Notes: generated from the sequence alone by a model not told the origin. A DNA stretch of 64,000 bases from Pseudocitrobacter cyperus (GCF_039889165.1 NZ_JAYMYY010000005.1:62001-126000); one strand, 5' to 3'; numbered from the stretch's first letter, positions 1-8,837 are shown. Program-made: numbers and translations.

Positions 1-53
1 ACTAACATCATCCCACTGAACAGAGCCAGCTTAAGCAGATTATTTTTTATCAT
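1..53 (-). CDS. yidQ: YidQ-like lipoprotein, N-terminal fragment (runs off the window)
   Basis: Only the first 17 codons are inside the window. They read as a lysine/asparagine start followed by a hydrophobic stretch (MIKNNLLKLALFSGMML), as expected for a lipoprotein signal peptide. In E. coli the gene divergent from ibpA is yidQ, a small putative outer-membrane lipoprotein, so the identity rests mainly on position. The lipobox itself would lie beyond the window edge. Confidence 0.55.
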   Translation of the reverse strand, partial: MIKNNLLKLALFSGMML

Positions 54-228
54 GATCTAATCATCGTTTTGGAGCCGGGAGGCTCATCTCTATGGGTTAT
101 ATCCACCCATAGTCAAAATGGATAGTTCTGGCTTACCGCTCTGTGGCGGCTGTCGCACTTTAACCAATAGTGCTCTTCCCCAGTCTATGCCTTCAGCACG
201 AAAGTGCAAAAAAAGTAAGACACATACT

Positions 229-258
229 CTTGAAATTCGTTCCTCAGGACGCATTTTA
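229..258 (+). promoter_or_regulatory. Probable sigma-32 promoter of ibpAB
   Basis: A CTTGAA element at 229-234 matches the heat-shock sigma factor -35 consensus. After a 13-base spacer comes GACGCATTTTA, an acceptable match to the C-rich sigma-32 -10 region (CCCCATnTA). The ibpAB operon is a classic sigma-32 target in E. coli. The transcription start is inferred, not shown. Confidence 0.6.
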
Positions 259-274
259 AGAGTGTAGCCCAATG

Positions 275-362
275 AAGAGTACGCCTGATGGGTGCTTTGG
301 GTCTCGTTGCCTGTCCATGATGGAAGGCTAAAAATTCTCGCTGATTTCAGGAGCTATTAATT
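275..362 (+). promoter_or_regulatory. ROSE-type RNA thermometer in the ibpA leader
   Basis: The leader between the heat-shock promoter and ibpA ends in TCGCTGATTTCAGGAGC, in which a U(U/C)GCU motif sits just before the Shine-Dalgarno AGGAG. In ROSE elements this motif pairs imperfectly with the ribosome-binding site and melts at high temperature, releasing ibpA translation. Position, motif and gene all fit the known ibpA thermometer. I did not compute a fold. Confidence 0.65.
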
Positions 363-776
363 ATGCGTAACTTTGATTTATCCCCTCTATATCGTTCTGC
401 TATTGGTTTTGACCGCCTGTTCAACCTCTTAGAAAATAATCAAACCCAGAGTAACGGCGGCTACCCTCCGTACAACGTCGAGCTGGTAGACGAAAACCAC
501 TATCGCATTGCGATTGCCGTCGCCGGTTTTGCTGAAAGCGAGCTGGAAATCACCGCGCAGGACAACATGCTGGTGGTGAAAGGTGCCCATGAGTCCGAGC
601 AAAAAGAGCGCACCTATCTCTATCAGGGGATTGCCGAGCGCAACTTTGAGCGCAAATTCCAGTTAGCGGAAAACATCCACGTGCGTGGTGCGAATCTGGT
701 AAACGGCCTGCTCTATATCGAACTCGAGCGCGTCATTCCGGAAGCGAATAAACCGCGCCGTATCGAAATCAACTAA
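363..776 (+). CDS. ibpA: Small heat-shock chaperone IbpA
   Basis: IbpA is a cytoplasmic small heat-shock protein. It co-assembles with IbpB on aggregating proteins and holds them for refolding by ClpB and DnaK. The protein is 137 residues, the usual length. An alpha-crystallin domain spans roughly residues 35-125, with the conserved NGLLYIEL-type strand near the end and a C-terminal I-x-I anchor (RRIEIN) used for oligomer contacts. The start follows AGGAG at good spacing. It is the first gene of the ibpA-ibpB operon, behind a sigma-32 promoter and thermometer. Confidence 0.97.
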   Translation: MRNFDLSPLYRSAIGFDRLFNLLENNQTQSNGGYPPYNVELVDENHYRIAIAVAGFAESELEITAQDNMLVVKGAHESEQKERTYLYQGIAERNFERKFQLAENIHVRGANLVNGLLYIELERVIPEANKPRRIEIN

Positions 777-885
777 TTCCGTGAGCCGCTACGGCGGCTC
801 GAATACCCAGGCTTGCCGACAGGGAGCCTATGCGAATCTTTTGGATTTGCAGGACATCACTCGCTTCTCAGAAGGAGAAAACATT
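777..885 (+). promoter_or_regulatory. Second ROSE-like thermometer between ibpA and ibpB
   Basis: The 109-base spacer ends with TCGCTTCTCAGAAGGAGAA. It carries the same UCGCU motif directly upstream of an AAGGAG ribosome-binding site as the ibpA leader. In E. coli ibpB also has its own temperature-responsive leader. An open frame starting at GTG 781 crosses the spacer in the ibpB frame but has no ribosome-binding site and is not taken as coding. Confidence 0.5.
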
Positions 886-1314
886 ATGCGTAACTACGAT
901 TTATCCCCACTGCTGCGTCAATGGATCGGTTTTGACAAAATGGCTACTGCGTTACAAAACGCCGGTGAGAGCCAGAGCTTCCCGCCCTATAACATCGAAA
1001 AAAGCGACGATAACCACTATCGCATTACCCTTGCGCTGGCCGGTTTCCGTCAGGAAGATCTGGATATACAACTGGAAGGCACGCGCCTGACCGTGAAAGG
1101 GGCGCCGCAGCCGCAGGAAAAAGAGACCAAATGGCTGCATCAGGGGCTGGTGACCCAGGCATTTAGCCTGAGCTTCACGCTGGCGGAAAATATGGAAGTG
1201 GCGGGCGCCACCTTCACTAACGGCTTATTGCATATCGACTTAACCCGCAATGTGCCGGAAGAAATTGCCCCGCAACGTATCGCCATTAGCGAGCGTCCGG
1301 CGCTGAACAGCTAA
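886..1314 (+). CDS. ibpB: Small heat-shock chaperone IbpB
   Basis: IbpB is the partner of IbpA. It binds on IbpA-coated aggregates and promotes handover to the DnaK/ClpB disaggregase. From the ATG at 886 (after GAAGGAGAA) the product is 142 residues, the E. coli length. It has the same MRNYDLSPLL opening and alpha-crystallin fold as IbpA, with a C-terminal I-x-I motif (RIAIS). A longer frame from GTG 781 is rejected because it would swallow the thermometer and add residues unlike any IbpB. Confidence 0.97.
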   Translation: MRNYDLSPLLRQWIGFDKMATALQNAGESQSFPPYNIEKSDDNHYRITLALAGFRQEDLDIQLEGTRLTVKGAPQPQEKETKWLHQGLVTQAFSLSFTLAENMEVAGATFTNGLLHIDLTRNVPEEIAPQRIAISERPALNS

Positions 1315-1333
1315 TTATTACAAAGGTTTACGT

Positions 1334-1366
1334 AAGCCTCGTCAGTTCTGGCGAGGCTTTTTTGTA
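1334..1366 (+). terminator. Rho-independent terminator of ibpAB
   Basis: AAGCCTCG and CGAGGCTT form an 8-bp stem around a short loop, followed by a run of T. It lies just past the ibpB stop and before yidE. Confidence 0.85.
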
Positions 1367-1468
1367 TCCGCTAAAAATCCAGAGTAATTGTGCGCAAATC
1401 CCCATACAGCCCTCTCTAATTCTGCGAGAATCCACATAACAGTTAATGTTATTCACAGGGAAAATATT

Positions 1469-3130
1469 ATGAGTGATATAGCAATGACCGTCAGCGTGCT
1501 TGCTCTGGTTGCCGTCGTCGGCCTCTGGATAGGCAACGTCAAGATCCGTGGCATCGGACTCGGTATTGGTGGCGTGCTGTTCGGCGGGATAATCGTAGGG
1601 CATTTTGTCGATCAGGCAGGGATTACGCTCAGCGGCCCGATGCTGCACTTTATACAGGAATTTGGCCTGATTCTTTTCGTTTACACCATCGGGATCCAGG
1701 TGGGGCCGGGCTTCTTCGCTTCGCTGCGCGTCTCCGGGCTACGGCTTAACCTCTTCGCCATTTTGATTGTGTTACTGGGCGGTGTCGTCACCGCGCTCCT
1801 GCACAAAATTTTCGCTATTCCGCTGCCGGTGGTGCTGGGCATATTCTCTGGCGCGGTGACTAACACACCGGCGCTGGGAGCGGGGCAACAAATTCTGCGC
1901 GATCTCGGCGTACCGTTTGATGTGGTTGACCAAATGGGCATGAGCTATGCGATGGCATACCCCTTCGGCATCTGCGGTATTTTGCTCACGATGTGGTTGA
2001 TTCGGATGATCTTTCGCATCAACGTTGATAAAGAAGCCTGGCGATTTGATAAGCGAGCGGGCAACAGTCAGGCCCATCTACAAACCATCAATATCTGCGT
2101 CGAAAACCCTAACCTGCATAATATGGCGATTCAGGATGTGCCAATTCTGAATAGCGATAAAATTATCTGCTCACGCCTGAAACGCGGCGATATGCTGATG
2201 GTGCCGTCGCCCGCGACGTTAATTGAGCAGGGGGATTTGCTGCATCTTGTCGGACAGCGCGCCGATCTCCACGATGCGCAACTGGTGATTGGTAAAGAGG
2301 TCGAAACTTCGCTCTCCACCCGCGGAACGGATATGAAAGTGGAGCGCATTGTGGTGACGAACGAGAAGGTTCTGGGGAAGAAAATCCGCGATCTCCATTA
2401 CAAACAGCGTTATGACGTCGTTATCTCTCGCCTTAATCGTGCTGGCGTTGAACTGGTCGCCAGCAGCCATGCAACGCTACAGTTTGGCGATATTCTCAAC
2501 CTGGTAGGACGCCAGGCGGCAATTGACGCCGTGGCTGCGGAACTGGGTAACGCGCAGCAAAAATTGCAGCAGGTACAGATGCTACCGGTGTTTATCGGTA
2601 TTGGTCTTGGTGTGCTGCTGGGCTCCGTGCCGCTGTTTATTCCGGGCTTTCCGGTTGCGCTGAAGCTGGGGCTGGCTGGTGGCCCGTTGATTATGGCGCT
2701 GATCCTTGGGCGTATCGGCAGTATCGGTAAGCTCTACTGGTTTATGCCGCCCAGCGCCAACCTTGCGCTGCGAGAACTGGGGATTGTGCTGTTTTTGTCG
2801 GTGGTGGGGCTGAAGTCCGGCGGCGATTTTGTCGAGACGTTGGTACATGGCGACGGCCTGAGCTGGATAGCCTACGGCATTTTTATTACCGCGATCCCAC
2901 TCATTACCGTGGGCATTCTGGCGCGCATCTTTGCGCGCATGAACTATCTTACTCTGTGCGGTATGCTTGCGGGCTCAATGACTGACCCACCCGCATTGGC
3001 TTTCGCCAACAATCTGCATGCCACCAGCGGCGCGGCTGCGCTCTCTTATGCTACCGTTTATCCGCTGGTGATGTTCCTGCGCATAATTACCCCGCAGCTA
3101 TTGGCAGTGCTGTTCTGGGGAATCGGTTAA
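1469..3130 (+). CDS. yidE: YidE, putative AAE-family transporter with two TrkA-C domains
   Basis: From the ATG at 1469 the protein is 553 residues, equal to E. coli YidE. It has two blocks of membrane segments (about residues 1-190 and 375-553) flanking two soluble TrkA-C/RCK-C regulatory domains. This is the layout of the aspartate:alanine exchanger (AAE) family. The substrate of YidE is not known. The upstream in-frame region from 1388 lacks a ribosome-binding site. In E. coli yidE also neighbours ibpAB; here it is followed after 19 bases by yidH, so the sulfatase cluster genes yidIJK of E. coli are not between them. Confidence 0.93.
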   Translation: MSDIAMTVSVLALVAVVGLWIGNVKIRGIGLGIGGVLFGGIIVGHFVDQAGITLSGPMLHFIQEFGLILFVYTIGIQVGPGFFASLRVSGLRLNLFAILIVLLGGVVTALLHKIFAIPLPVVLGIFSGAVTNTPALGAGQQILRDLGVPFDVVDQMGMSYAMAYPFGICGILLTMWLIRMIFRINVDKEAWRFDKRAGNSQAHLQTINICVENPNLHNMAIQDVPILNSDKIICSRLKRGDMLMVPSPATLIEQGDLLHLVGQRADLHDAQLVIGKEVETSLSTRGTDMKVERIVVTNEKVLGKKIRDLHYKQRYDVVISRLNRAGVELVASSHATLQFGDILNLVGRQAAIDAVAAELGNAQQKLQQVQMLPVFIGIGLGVLLGSVPLFIPGFPVALKLGLAGGPLIMALILGRIGSIGKLYWFMPPSANLALRELGIVLFLSVVGLKSGGDFVETLVHGDGLSWIAYGIFITAIPLITVGILARIFARMNYLTLCGMLAGSMTDPPALAFANNLHATSGAAALSYATVYPLVMFLRIITPQLLAVLFWGIG

Positions 3131-3149
3131 ATTAAGTTAAGGGGCCACA

Positions 3150-3497
3150 ATGAAAATATCCCGCCTCGGAGAAGCGCCGGACTACCGTTTCTCACTGGCG
3201 AATGAACGAACTTTTTTGGCGTGGATCCGCACATCGCTGGGCTTTCTGGCAGCGGGAGTGGGGCTTGATCAACTGGCGCCTGACTTCGCCACGCCCGTTA
3301 TCCGCGAACTGCTGGCGCTGCTGTTGTGCCTCTTTTCCGGGGGGCTTGCCATCTACGGTTATCTGCGCTGGTTGCGCAATGAAAAGGCGATGCGTCTGAA
3401 AGAGGACTTGCCTTATACGCACAGTCTGTTGATTATCAGTGTTATTTTGATGGTCGTCGCCGTGATTGTGATGAGCCTGGTGCTGTATGCAGGCTAA
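3150..3497 (+). CDS. yidH: YidH, DUF202 inner-membrane protein
   Basis: A 115-residue protein almost identical in layout to E. coli YidH. A conserved N-terminal segment (LANERTFLAWIRTSLGFL) is followed by hydrophobic helices, typical of the DUF202 family. The function is unknown. It overlaps the next gene, yidG, by 11 bases in another frame, so the two are almost surely translated from one mRNA. Confidence 0.92.
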   Translation: MKISRLGEAPDYRFSLANERTFLAWIRTSLGFLAAGVGLDQLAPDFATPVIRELLALLLCLFSGGLAIYGYLRWLRNEKAMRLKEDLPYTHSLLIISVILMVVAVIVMSLVLYAG

Positions 3498-3849
3498 CCG
3501 CAAAGCGCGGCGGGAGAACGACCCGGGCCTCCAGCCTGAACGCACGTCCCTCTCCTGGTTTCGCACCTTGCTGGGCTATGCGGCGCTGATGCTGTTGGCT
3601 ATCAAACACAACTGGCATCAGGCGGGGATTTTGTTCTGGATCTCACTTGCGGTACTGGCAATAGCCGCGTTGGTGCTTTGGCGATATACTCGGAACCGCA
3701 ACTTAATGGACGTTGCGCAAAATGACTTTGCGCAACCCCGCGTGGTGCGCGATAAGTTTTTTATCGCGCTGGCGGTTCTCTCACTGGCGCTATTGTTCGC
3801 AGTAACGCATTTGCGCCAGGTGGGGTTATTGATAAAGGATTATCTATGA
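3487..3849 (+). CDS. yidG: YidG, DUF202 inner-membrane protein
   Basis: A 120-residue membrane protein, also DUF202, with the family signature LQPERTSLSWFRTLLGY near residue 20 and three hydrophobic segments. It is probably a paired subunit with YidH. Its stop overlaps the yidF start as ATGA, which implies coupled translation. Function is unknown. Confidence 0.92.
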   Translation: MQANRKARRENDPGLQPERTSLSWFRTLLGYAALMLLAIKHNWHQAGILFWISLAVLAIAALVLWRYTRNRNLMDVAQNDFAQPRVVRDKFFIALAVLSLALLFAVTHLRQVGLLIKDYL

Positions 3850-4964
3850 CAGGATGTCAGGTTATGGTCAAACCGGCCAGCTCTCGCTGCAACCTGCATT
3901 GCAGGTACTGCTTCTATATTGAAAAAACGCAACAGCGTGTGATGGATGACGAAACCCTGGAGGCGTTTATCCGTCAGCATATTGCTGCGCAGCCCGGCAA
4001 TGACGTGCTGTTCGCCTGGCAGGGCGGCGAACCGACGCTCTGCGGGCTTGATTACTTCAAACGCGTGGCGGCGCTTCAGCAGCGTTACGCGGGCGGTAAA
4101 CGCATTGCCAACGCTTTCCAGACTAACGGTATTCTGCTCAACGATGAGTGGTGCCGCTTTTTCCATGAACACAACTGGCTGGTGGGGATCTCTATCGATG
4201 GCCCCGCGCCGCTGCATGATGCATTTCGCGTCAGCAAAAGCGGTAAACCTACGCATCATAACGTTGTGGATGCCATTAACCTTCTGGTTGCTCACCGCGT
4301 GGAGTTTAACCTGCTGGTGGTGGTGAACAGCATCAATAGCCAGTATCCGCAGGCGCTGTATCGCTACTTACGCAGGCTCGGCACACCCTTTATTCAGTTC
4401 ATTCCATTAGTTGAGCAGGAGAGCACGGGGAACTTAAGCGCTGAATCGGTCACGGCGCAGCGCTGGGGAGAATTTCTGACGTCCGTTTTTTCGGTGTGGG
4501 TGCGGGAAGATATCGGCAACGTGTACGTACAGTTGTTTGATTCCACGCTGGGCGTCTGGTGCGGCTATCCGTCGCAGATGTGTGCCCACAGCGAGCGCTG
4601 TGGTCATGCGTTTGCGCTGGAGTCTAATGGCGACCTCTACCAATGCGATCACTACGTTTATCCGGCTTATCGGCTGGGAAATATCCATCAACAGCCGCTA
4701 AAAGTGCTCAACGCCCTCCCGGAGGTCGCTGCGTTTGGCGAGAACAAACAACGCTCGCTGGCGGAGGCCTGCCGCCAGTGTCCTGTGTTGCGATTGTGTC
4801 ATGGCGATTGCCCGAAAAACCGTCTGCATGAGGGCAGGAGCGCGCTGTGCGAAGGTTATCGCCGGTTCTTTATGCACTGCGCCCCGCATATGAAAACGAT
4901 GCGTGACCTGATCAAGCACCATCGCTCGCCGGTGGAGTTGATGGTGATGCTGCGGCAGAGCTGA
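3846..4964 (+). CDS. yidF: Radical-SAM anaerobic sulfatase-maturating enzyme (YidF, full length)
   Basis: The product is 372 residues. It has the radical-SAM cluster motif CxxxCxxC at Cys15, Cys19 and Cys22, and a C-terminal SPASM/twitch region rich in cysteines (about residues 240-350) that would bind two auxiliary iron-sulfur clusters. Enzymes of this family oxidise a cysteine or serine in type I sulfatases to formylglycine without oxygen. In E. coli K-12 the protein annotated as YidF is much shorter and the sulfatase gene yidJ is nearby. Here the maturase is full length but no sulfatase lies in the window. It is the last gene of yidHGF. Confidence 0.88.
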   Translation: MTGCQVMVKPASSRCNLHCRYCFYIEKTQQRVMDDETLEAFIRQHIAAQPGNDVLFAWQGGEPTLCGLDYFKRVAALQQRYAGGKRIANAFQTNGILLNDEWCRFFHEHNWLVGISIDGPAPLHDAFRVSKSGKPTHHNVVDAINLLVAHRVEFNLLVVVNSINSQYPQALYRYLRRLGTPFIQFIPLVEQESTGNLSAESVTAQRWGEFLTSVFSVWVREDIGNVYVQLFDSTLGVWCGYPSQMCAHSERCGHAFALESNGDLYQCDHYVYPAYRLGNIHQQPLKVLNALPEVAAFGENKQRSLAEACRQCPVLRLCHGDCPKNRLHEGRSALCEGYRRFFMHCAPHMKTMRDLIKHHRSPVELMVMLRQS

Positions 4965-4971
4965 TCATATC

Positions 4972-4996
4972 TTCTGCCTGCCACAGGCAGGCAGAA
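4972..4996. terminator. Bidirectional terminator between yidF and dsdA
   Basis: A perfect 11-bp inverted repeat (TTCTGCCTGCC / GGCAGGCAGAA, loop ACA) lies between two convergent genes. It has no strong T-run, but the stem is long and GC-rich. Confidence 0.6.
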
Positions 4997-5003
4997 TGAG
5001 GGT

Positions 5004-6326
5004 TTAACGCCCCTTTGCCAGATACTGCGCCATCTCCTCTTCCGGCACCATACCGCCGCCTGTCGCCCAGACAAGGTGGGTCGCATTACTAAGCTGCTTT
5101 GTGCTTAATCTGTGCATCTGTTGATACGCAGTGGATGCGCAGATACGCAGCGGCCCTGCCATTCCCGCCAGCGCCGAGGGCTCCAGGCGAATATTCTCCG
5201 CCTGCGCCAGCCAGCCCAGCATGTTGTACATCGTCTGGTCATCGAGGGTATACAGGCCATCAAGCAGACGTTCCATTGCGCGGCCGACAAAGCCAGACGC
5301 GCGTCCCACTGCCAGACCGTCAGCCGCCGTCAGGTTGTCGATGCCGATATCCTGCACGGAGAGTGCGTCGTGCAGGCCGGTATAAATTCCCAGTAACATA
5401 CACGGAGAATGGGTTGGTTCGGCGAAGAAGCAATGCACGTTATCGCCAAAGGCCAGCTTCAGGCCAAACGCGACCCCGCCAGGGCCGCCGCCGACGCCGC
5501 ACGGCAGGTAGACAAACAGCGGATGTTCGGCATCGACAGCCCGACCCTGTTGCGCAAACTGCGCCTTCAGGCGCTGCCCGGCAACGGCATAGCCAAGGAA
5601 CAGGGTGCGGGAGTTCTCATCATCGATAAAGAAGCAGTTCGGATCGGACTCCGCTGCTTTGCGCCCTTGTTCAACCGCCACGCCATAATCTTCTTCGTAC
5701 TCGACCACCGTTACGCCGTGGCTGCGCAGCTTCGTTTTTTTCCAGGCGCGAGCGTCAGCGGACATATGCACGGTAACCTTAAAACCGATGCAGGCGCTCA
5801 TGATACCAATCGACAAGCCCAGATTGCCGGTTGAGCCGACTGCGATGCTGTACTGGCTGAAGAACTGTTTAAATTCAGGGGATAGCAGCACGCTGTAGTC
5901 ATCTTCGGTGCTCAGCAGGCCCGCTTCCAGCGCCAGTCTTTCGGCGTGGGTCAGCACCTCATAGATGCCGCCACGGGCTTTAATTGAGCCAGAAACAGGC
6001 AGATGGCTGTCTTTTTTCAGTAGGATCTCGCCGCTTATCTTCTGGCGGAACTCTTCTTCCAGGCGTCGTTGCATCGCCGGGATCGCCACCACGTCAGATT
6101 CAATAATTCCGCCCGTTGCGGCGGTTTCAGGAAAAGCGTTGGCCAGATAGGGCGCGAAACGCGTCAGCCTGTCGTTGGCGGCTTTGACATCCTGCGCGGT
6201 CAGGCCAACATAGGGTAAACCTTCGGCAAGAGAAGTGGTGCGCGGGTTAAACCAGGTCGTCTCTTTAAGCGCGACCAGATCTTCCACTAAAGGATATTGA
6301 GCGATAAGTTTTTGCATGTTTTCCAT
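5004..6326 (-). CDS. dsdA: D-serine ammonia-lyase (dehydratase)
   Basis: DsdA uses pyridoxal phosphate to convert D-serine, toxic to many enterics, to pyruvate and ammonia. The product is 440 residues from the ATG at 6326 and matches E. coli DsdA closely. The PLP-binding lysine lies in SGSIKARGG (about residue 117) and a glycine-rich phosphate loop is GSTGNLGLS. The upstream in-frame extension to 6374 is poorly supported. In E. coli dsdA is co-transcribed with the permease gene dsdX and controlled by the divergent activator dsdC. Neither is here, and the upstream gene is an unrelated unknown, so its regulation must differ. Confidence 0.96.
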   Translation of the reverse strand: MENMQKLIAQYPLVEDLVALKETTWFNPRTTSLAEGLPYVGLTAQDVKAANDRLTRFAPYLANAFPETAATGGIIESDVVAIPAMQRRLEEEFRQKISGEILLKKDSHLPVSGSIKARGGIYEVLTHAERLALEAGLLSTEDDYSVLLSPEFKQFFSQYSIAVGSTGNLGLSIGIMSACIGFKVTVHMSADARAWKKTKLRSHGVTVVEYEEDYGVAVEQGRKAAESDPNCFFIDDENSRTLFLGYAVAGQRLKAQFAQQGRAVDAEHPLFVYLPCGVGGGPGGVAFGLKLAFGDNVHCFFAEPTHSPCMLLGIYTGLHDALSVQDIGIDNLTAADGLAVGRASGFVGRAMERLLDGLYTLDDQTMYNMLGWLAQAENIRLEPSALAGMAGPLRICASTAYQQMHRLSTKQLSNATHLVWATGGGMVPEEEMAQYLAKGR

Positions 6327-6544
6327 AGTACGTCTCTTTGCGCTTAGATGATAAAGGAAAGCAGGAATGTGCATGCCAGTGCAACGACGGAGGCGATAAA
6401 TATTGCTGTCGTATAGTATTTTAACGTCTCATCTGGGCAACAATCGCCGTGGCGGAGCTTACACCGGCTGCTGATGAAAAGGAGCATCTGGCGCAATTGT
6501 CACGTCAGATTGCATGTGGGGATTGATTTTTGATGGGGAAAAAT

Positions 6545-7279
6545 ATGAAGCCCCGATTTTTAGACAATTTAAGAAATTTATTCACGACGACGCAGAGGGA
6601 TGGCGTGGGTGCGGCTAACTTTCCTGGTGATTTTGAAATTGCCACTATTGAGCAAATTCATCAGGCCGTCATGCCTGTCGCGCAAGCGATGCTGGAACCC
6701 AGAGGATTTAAGGAACAAAAACCGCTCTGTTGGTTGCGCAGTGAGGATATGCCCATTCGCCAGGTATTCCGACTGTTACAGTGGAAAGGCGGCATTATTG
6801 CTCCATCCTGGGGATTATCGTTGGATTTTGTCCCGCATGTTTCCACTCATGCCGTGAAATGGCACAGGACTGAAAAATCAGCGGGGTTTGATGTCATTCA
6901 TGATGCAAACGACCGTGCGCTGGAAATGCCGTTCCATTATGGTACGAAAGACATAATCGAACGTGCGCCAGAGGTATTACGCCAGGCATTGGCACGGGCG
7001 GACATTTTCTGGCATAGCGTACGAACCATTGATGAGCTTCCCGGTGTATTTGCAGCACTGAAGCAGGAAAACGGTGTCCACTTCTATATGCGAACGCAGC
7101 ACGCCCTTGCCTGTGCTTTTTCGCTGGCGAAGAATGGGCAGCGGGAAGCAGGGATAAAAGAGTTAGAGATATTTATCGCACAAAAGGAGCCATTTATTTC
7201 TCCAGCCAGCGCGGACGCGATTAAAAAACGGCTATGGGATTTATTCGATGAGGCCTGTGAACAGAGGGGTAATTCTTAG
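6545..7279 (+). CDS. Uncharacterised protein of about 244 residues
   Basis: I do not recognise this gene. The frame opens at TTG 6530 and ATG 6533, but the ATG at 6545 sits six bases after GGGGA and is the better start (MKPRFLDNLRN). The protein looks cytoplasmic and has no membrane segment or signal. A globular N-terminal half (roughly 25-150) somewhat resembles small DUF4304-like domains, and the C-terminal part is helical. It occupies the place where dsdC lies in E. coli and is divergent from dsdA. It shares no features with LysR regulators, so a DsdC role is not implied. Confidence 0.7.
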   Translation: MKPRFLDNLRNLFTTTQRDGVGAANFPGDFEIATIEQIHQAVMPVAQAMLEPRGFKEQKPLCWLRSEDMPIRQVFRLLQWKGGIIAPSWGLSLDFVPHVSTHAVKWHRTEKSAGFDVIHDANDRALEMPFHYGTKDIIERAPEVLRQALARADIFWHSVRTIDELPGVFAALKQENGVHFYMRTQHALACAFSLAKNGQREAGIKELEIFIAQKEPFISPASADAIKKRLWDLFDEACEQRGNS

Positions 7280-7280
7280 T

Positions 7281-7335
7281 AGGCTGGATAAGCCGTTTAC
7301 GCCGCCAGCCGGCAATGTAAACCGGGGCGGCGTTG
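7281..7335. repeat. REP-like palindrome / terminator between the unknown gene and emrD
   Basis: ACGCCGCC (7299-7306) and GGCGGCGT (7326-7333) form an 8-bp stem around an internal GCCGG/CCGG pair. It resembles enterobacterial REP elements and lies between convergent genes, where it probably ends both transcripts. Confidence 0.55.
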
Positions 7336-7359
7336 TAGCAGGTTACTTACAGAGTCGGC

Positions 7360-8544
7360 TTAAACCGGCTGTTGATGCTGGTGAAAACGCGAAGCCAGCG
7401 GCAGCCAGCAGAGGAAAATCAACAGACCCATTAACGTCATCAGCAGGCCGAGGCTCGCCTGGCCCGTTTGCGGCATCATGGCGGAAAGCCACGCCAGCAC
7501 GCCGGAGCCGATATTCTGCAGGCCACCAACCAGCGCGCCCGCCGTTCCGGCGAGAAACGGGAAGGGCTCCATCGCACCGCTGGTCGCCAGCGGGAAGAGC
7601 ATCCCCGCACCAAAGAAGAACAGCGCGGCAGGCACCAGCAGCGTCCAGACGGTCATCACGCCGAACAGGCCAGGTATCCACATCATCAGCCCTGCCAGCA
7701 GGCAACTCATCACTGATTGCCACATCAGCGTTGAGAAACGTTTGTTCGGCCGACCGGCAAACCACGCGCCAAAGAATGCCGCCGGAATTGGCAGAATAAA
7801 CAGAATACTCACTACCATACTGTTCAGGCCAAGCACTGCGCCCATGAGTACGCCAGAGCAGGCTTCAAATACCGCAATGCCTGCGAGGCCGCCAATCAGC
7901 ATCAGCAAATAGCAGTTGAATGCGCTGCTGCCAAAAAGCGTTTTATAGTTGCTGATAAGCCGCGTTTTCGGCGCACCGGTCGGGCGCGTTTCCGGCATCC
8001 AGCGCGCCATGCTAAAGGTGACAATCACGCACAGGGTGAGCAGGAAGGCGTAGCATGCGCGCCAGTTCCAGGCGGTATCAAGCAGGCCGCCAATCAGCGG
8101 CGCGAGCAGGGGGCTGACCAGAATACCCATGTTTAACAGGCTGTTAGCGTGGCGAAGCTGGCTGCCTTCGTAAAGGTCACGCGGCAGGGTTCTCGCCATT
8201 ACGCCGCCCACGCCGGTGCCCATGCCCTGTAAGGCGCTGGCAGCAATAAGCACCGTCAGGTCGCTGGTGGTTATCGCGATGATGGTCGCCAGCATAAAAA
8301 TCGACATCCCGACGAGGATCACCGGGCGACGACCCACCCGGTCAGAAAGCGGGCCATAGAAAAGTTGCGAAACGCCATAGGTCAGCAGATAGGCTGCCAT
8401 GACGCTTTGCACCGCGCCCTCGCGAACGTTGAGATCGCGTGCCATATCAGCAATTGCAGGAATATATATGGTTTGCGCCATCTGTCCGACGGCAACCAGC
8501 AACACCAGCATCAATAAGATAGTGACGTTTCTTTGGTTTTTCAT
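7360..8544 (-). CDS. emrD: Multidrug efflux transporter EmrD (MFS)
   Basis: EmrD is a proton-driven inner-membrane exporter of amphipathic compounds and uncouplers, with 12 transmembrane helices. The product is 394 residues, exactly the E. coli length, and matches through the signature loop (GPLSDRVGRRPVIL, about residues 63-76) of the drug:H+ antiporter family. It keeps its E. coli position, divergent from the ivbL-ilvBN operon. Start at 8544, MKNQRNVTILL. Confidence 0.96.
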   Translation of the reverse strand: MKNQRNVTILLMLVLLVAVGQMAQTIYIPAIADMARDLNVREGAVQSVMAAYLLTYGVSQLFYGPLSDRVGRRPVILVGMSIFMLATIIAITTSDLTVLIAASALQGMGTGVGGVMARTLPRDLYEGSQLRHANSLLNMGILVSPLLAPLIGGLLDTAWNWRACYAFLLTLCVIVTFSMARWMPETRPTGAPKTRLISNYKTLFGSSAFNCYLLMLIGGLAGIAVFEACSGVLMGAVLGLNSMVVSILFILPIPAAFFGAWFAGRPNKRFSTLMWQSVMSCLLAGLMMWIPGLFGVMTVWTLLVPAALFFFGAGMLFPLATSGAMEPFPFLAGTAGALVGGLQNIGSGVLAWLSAMMPQTGQASLGLLMTLMGLLIFLCWLPLASRFHQHQQPV

Positions 8545-8837
8545 TTCTCTGATATTTTATAAAAAAGAAAAATATAAGAATAAGCTGCTGCTTATCACCC
8601 TAAATGCGGGTGGAATCTACCATATCAAGATGACAATTTAACCATTGGATATGTGAATGATTTGTAGCGGTCAGGCAGGATTTATAGACGGTGACGGCAA
8701 CTAATCTTGCCAGTCTCAGCGTCGCCCCGGAGTGTGATCGCGCAGACATTTTCACGCAGATGAATTTTTTTCCGTTGCCAGCGCCCGCAACCTGTGTTTG
8801 TATAAATTCAATTGATGAATTGATAAACAGGCCCCTA

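Noticed and set aside
781..885. N-terminal extension of IbpB from GTG 781
   Set aside because: No ribosome-binding site, unlike any IbpB, and it would cover the thermometer leader.
8545..8837. Possible tisB/istR toxin-antitoxin between emrD and ivbL as in E. coli
   Set aside because: No frame resembling TisB and no recognisable IstR sequence is present, so the locus appears to be absent here.
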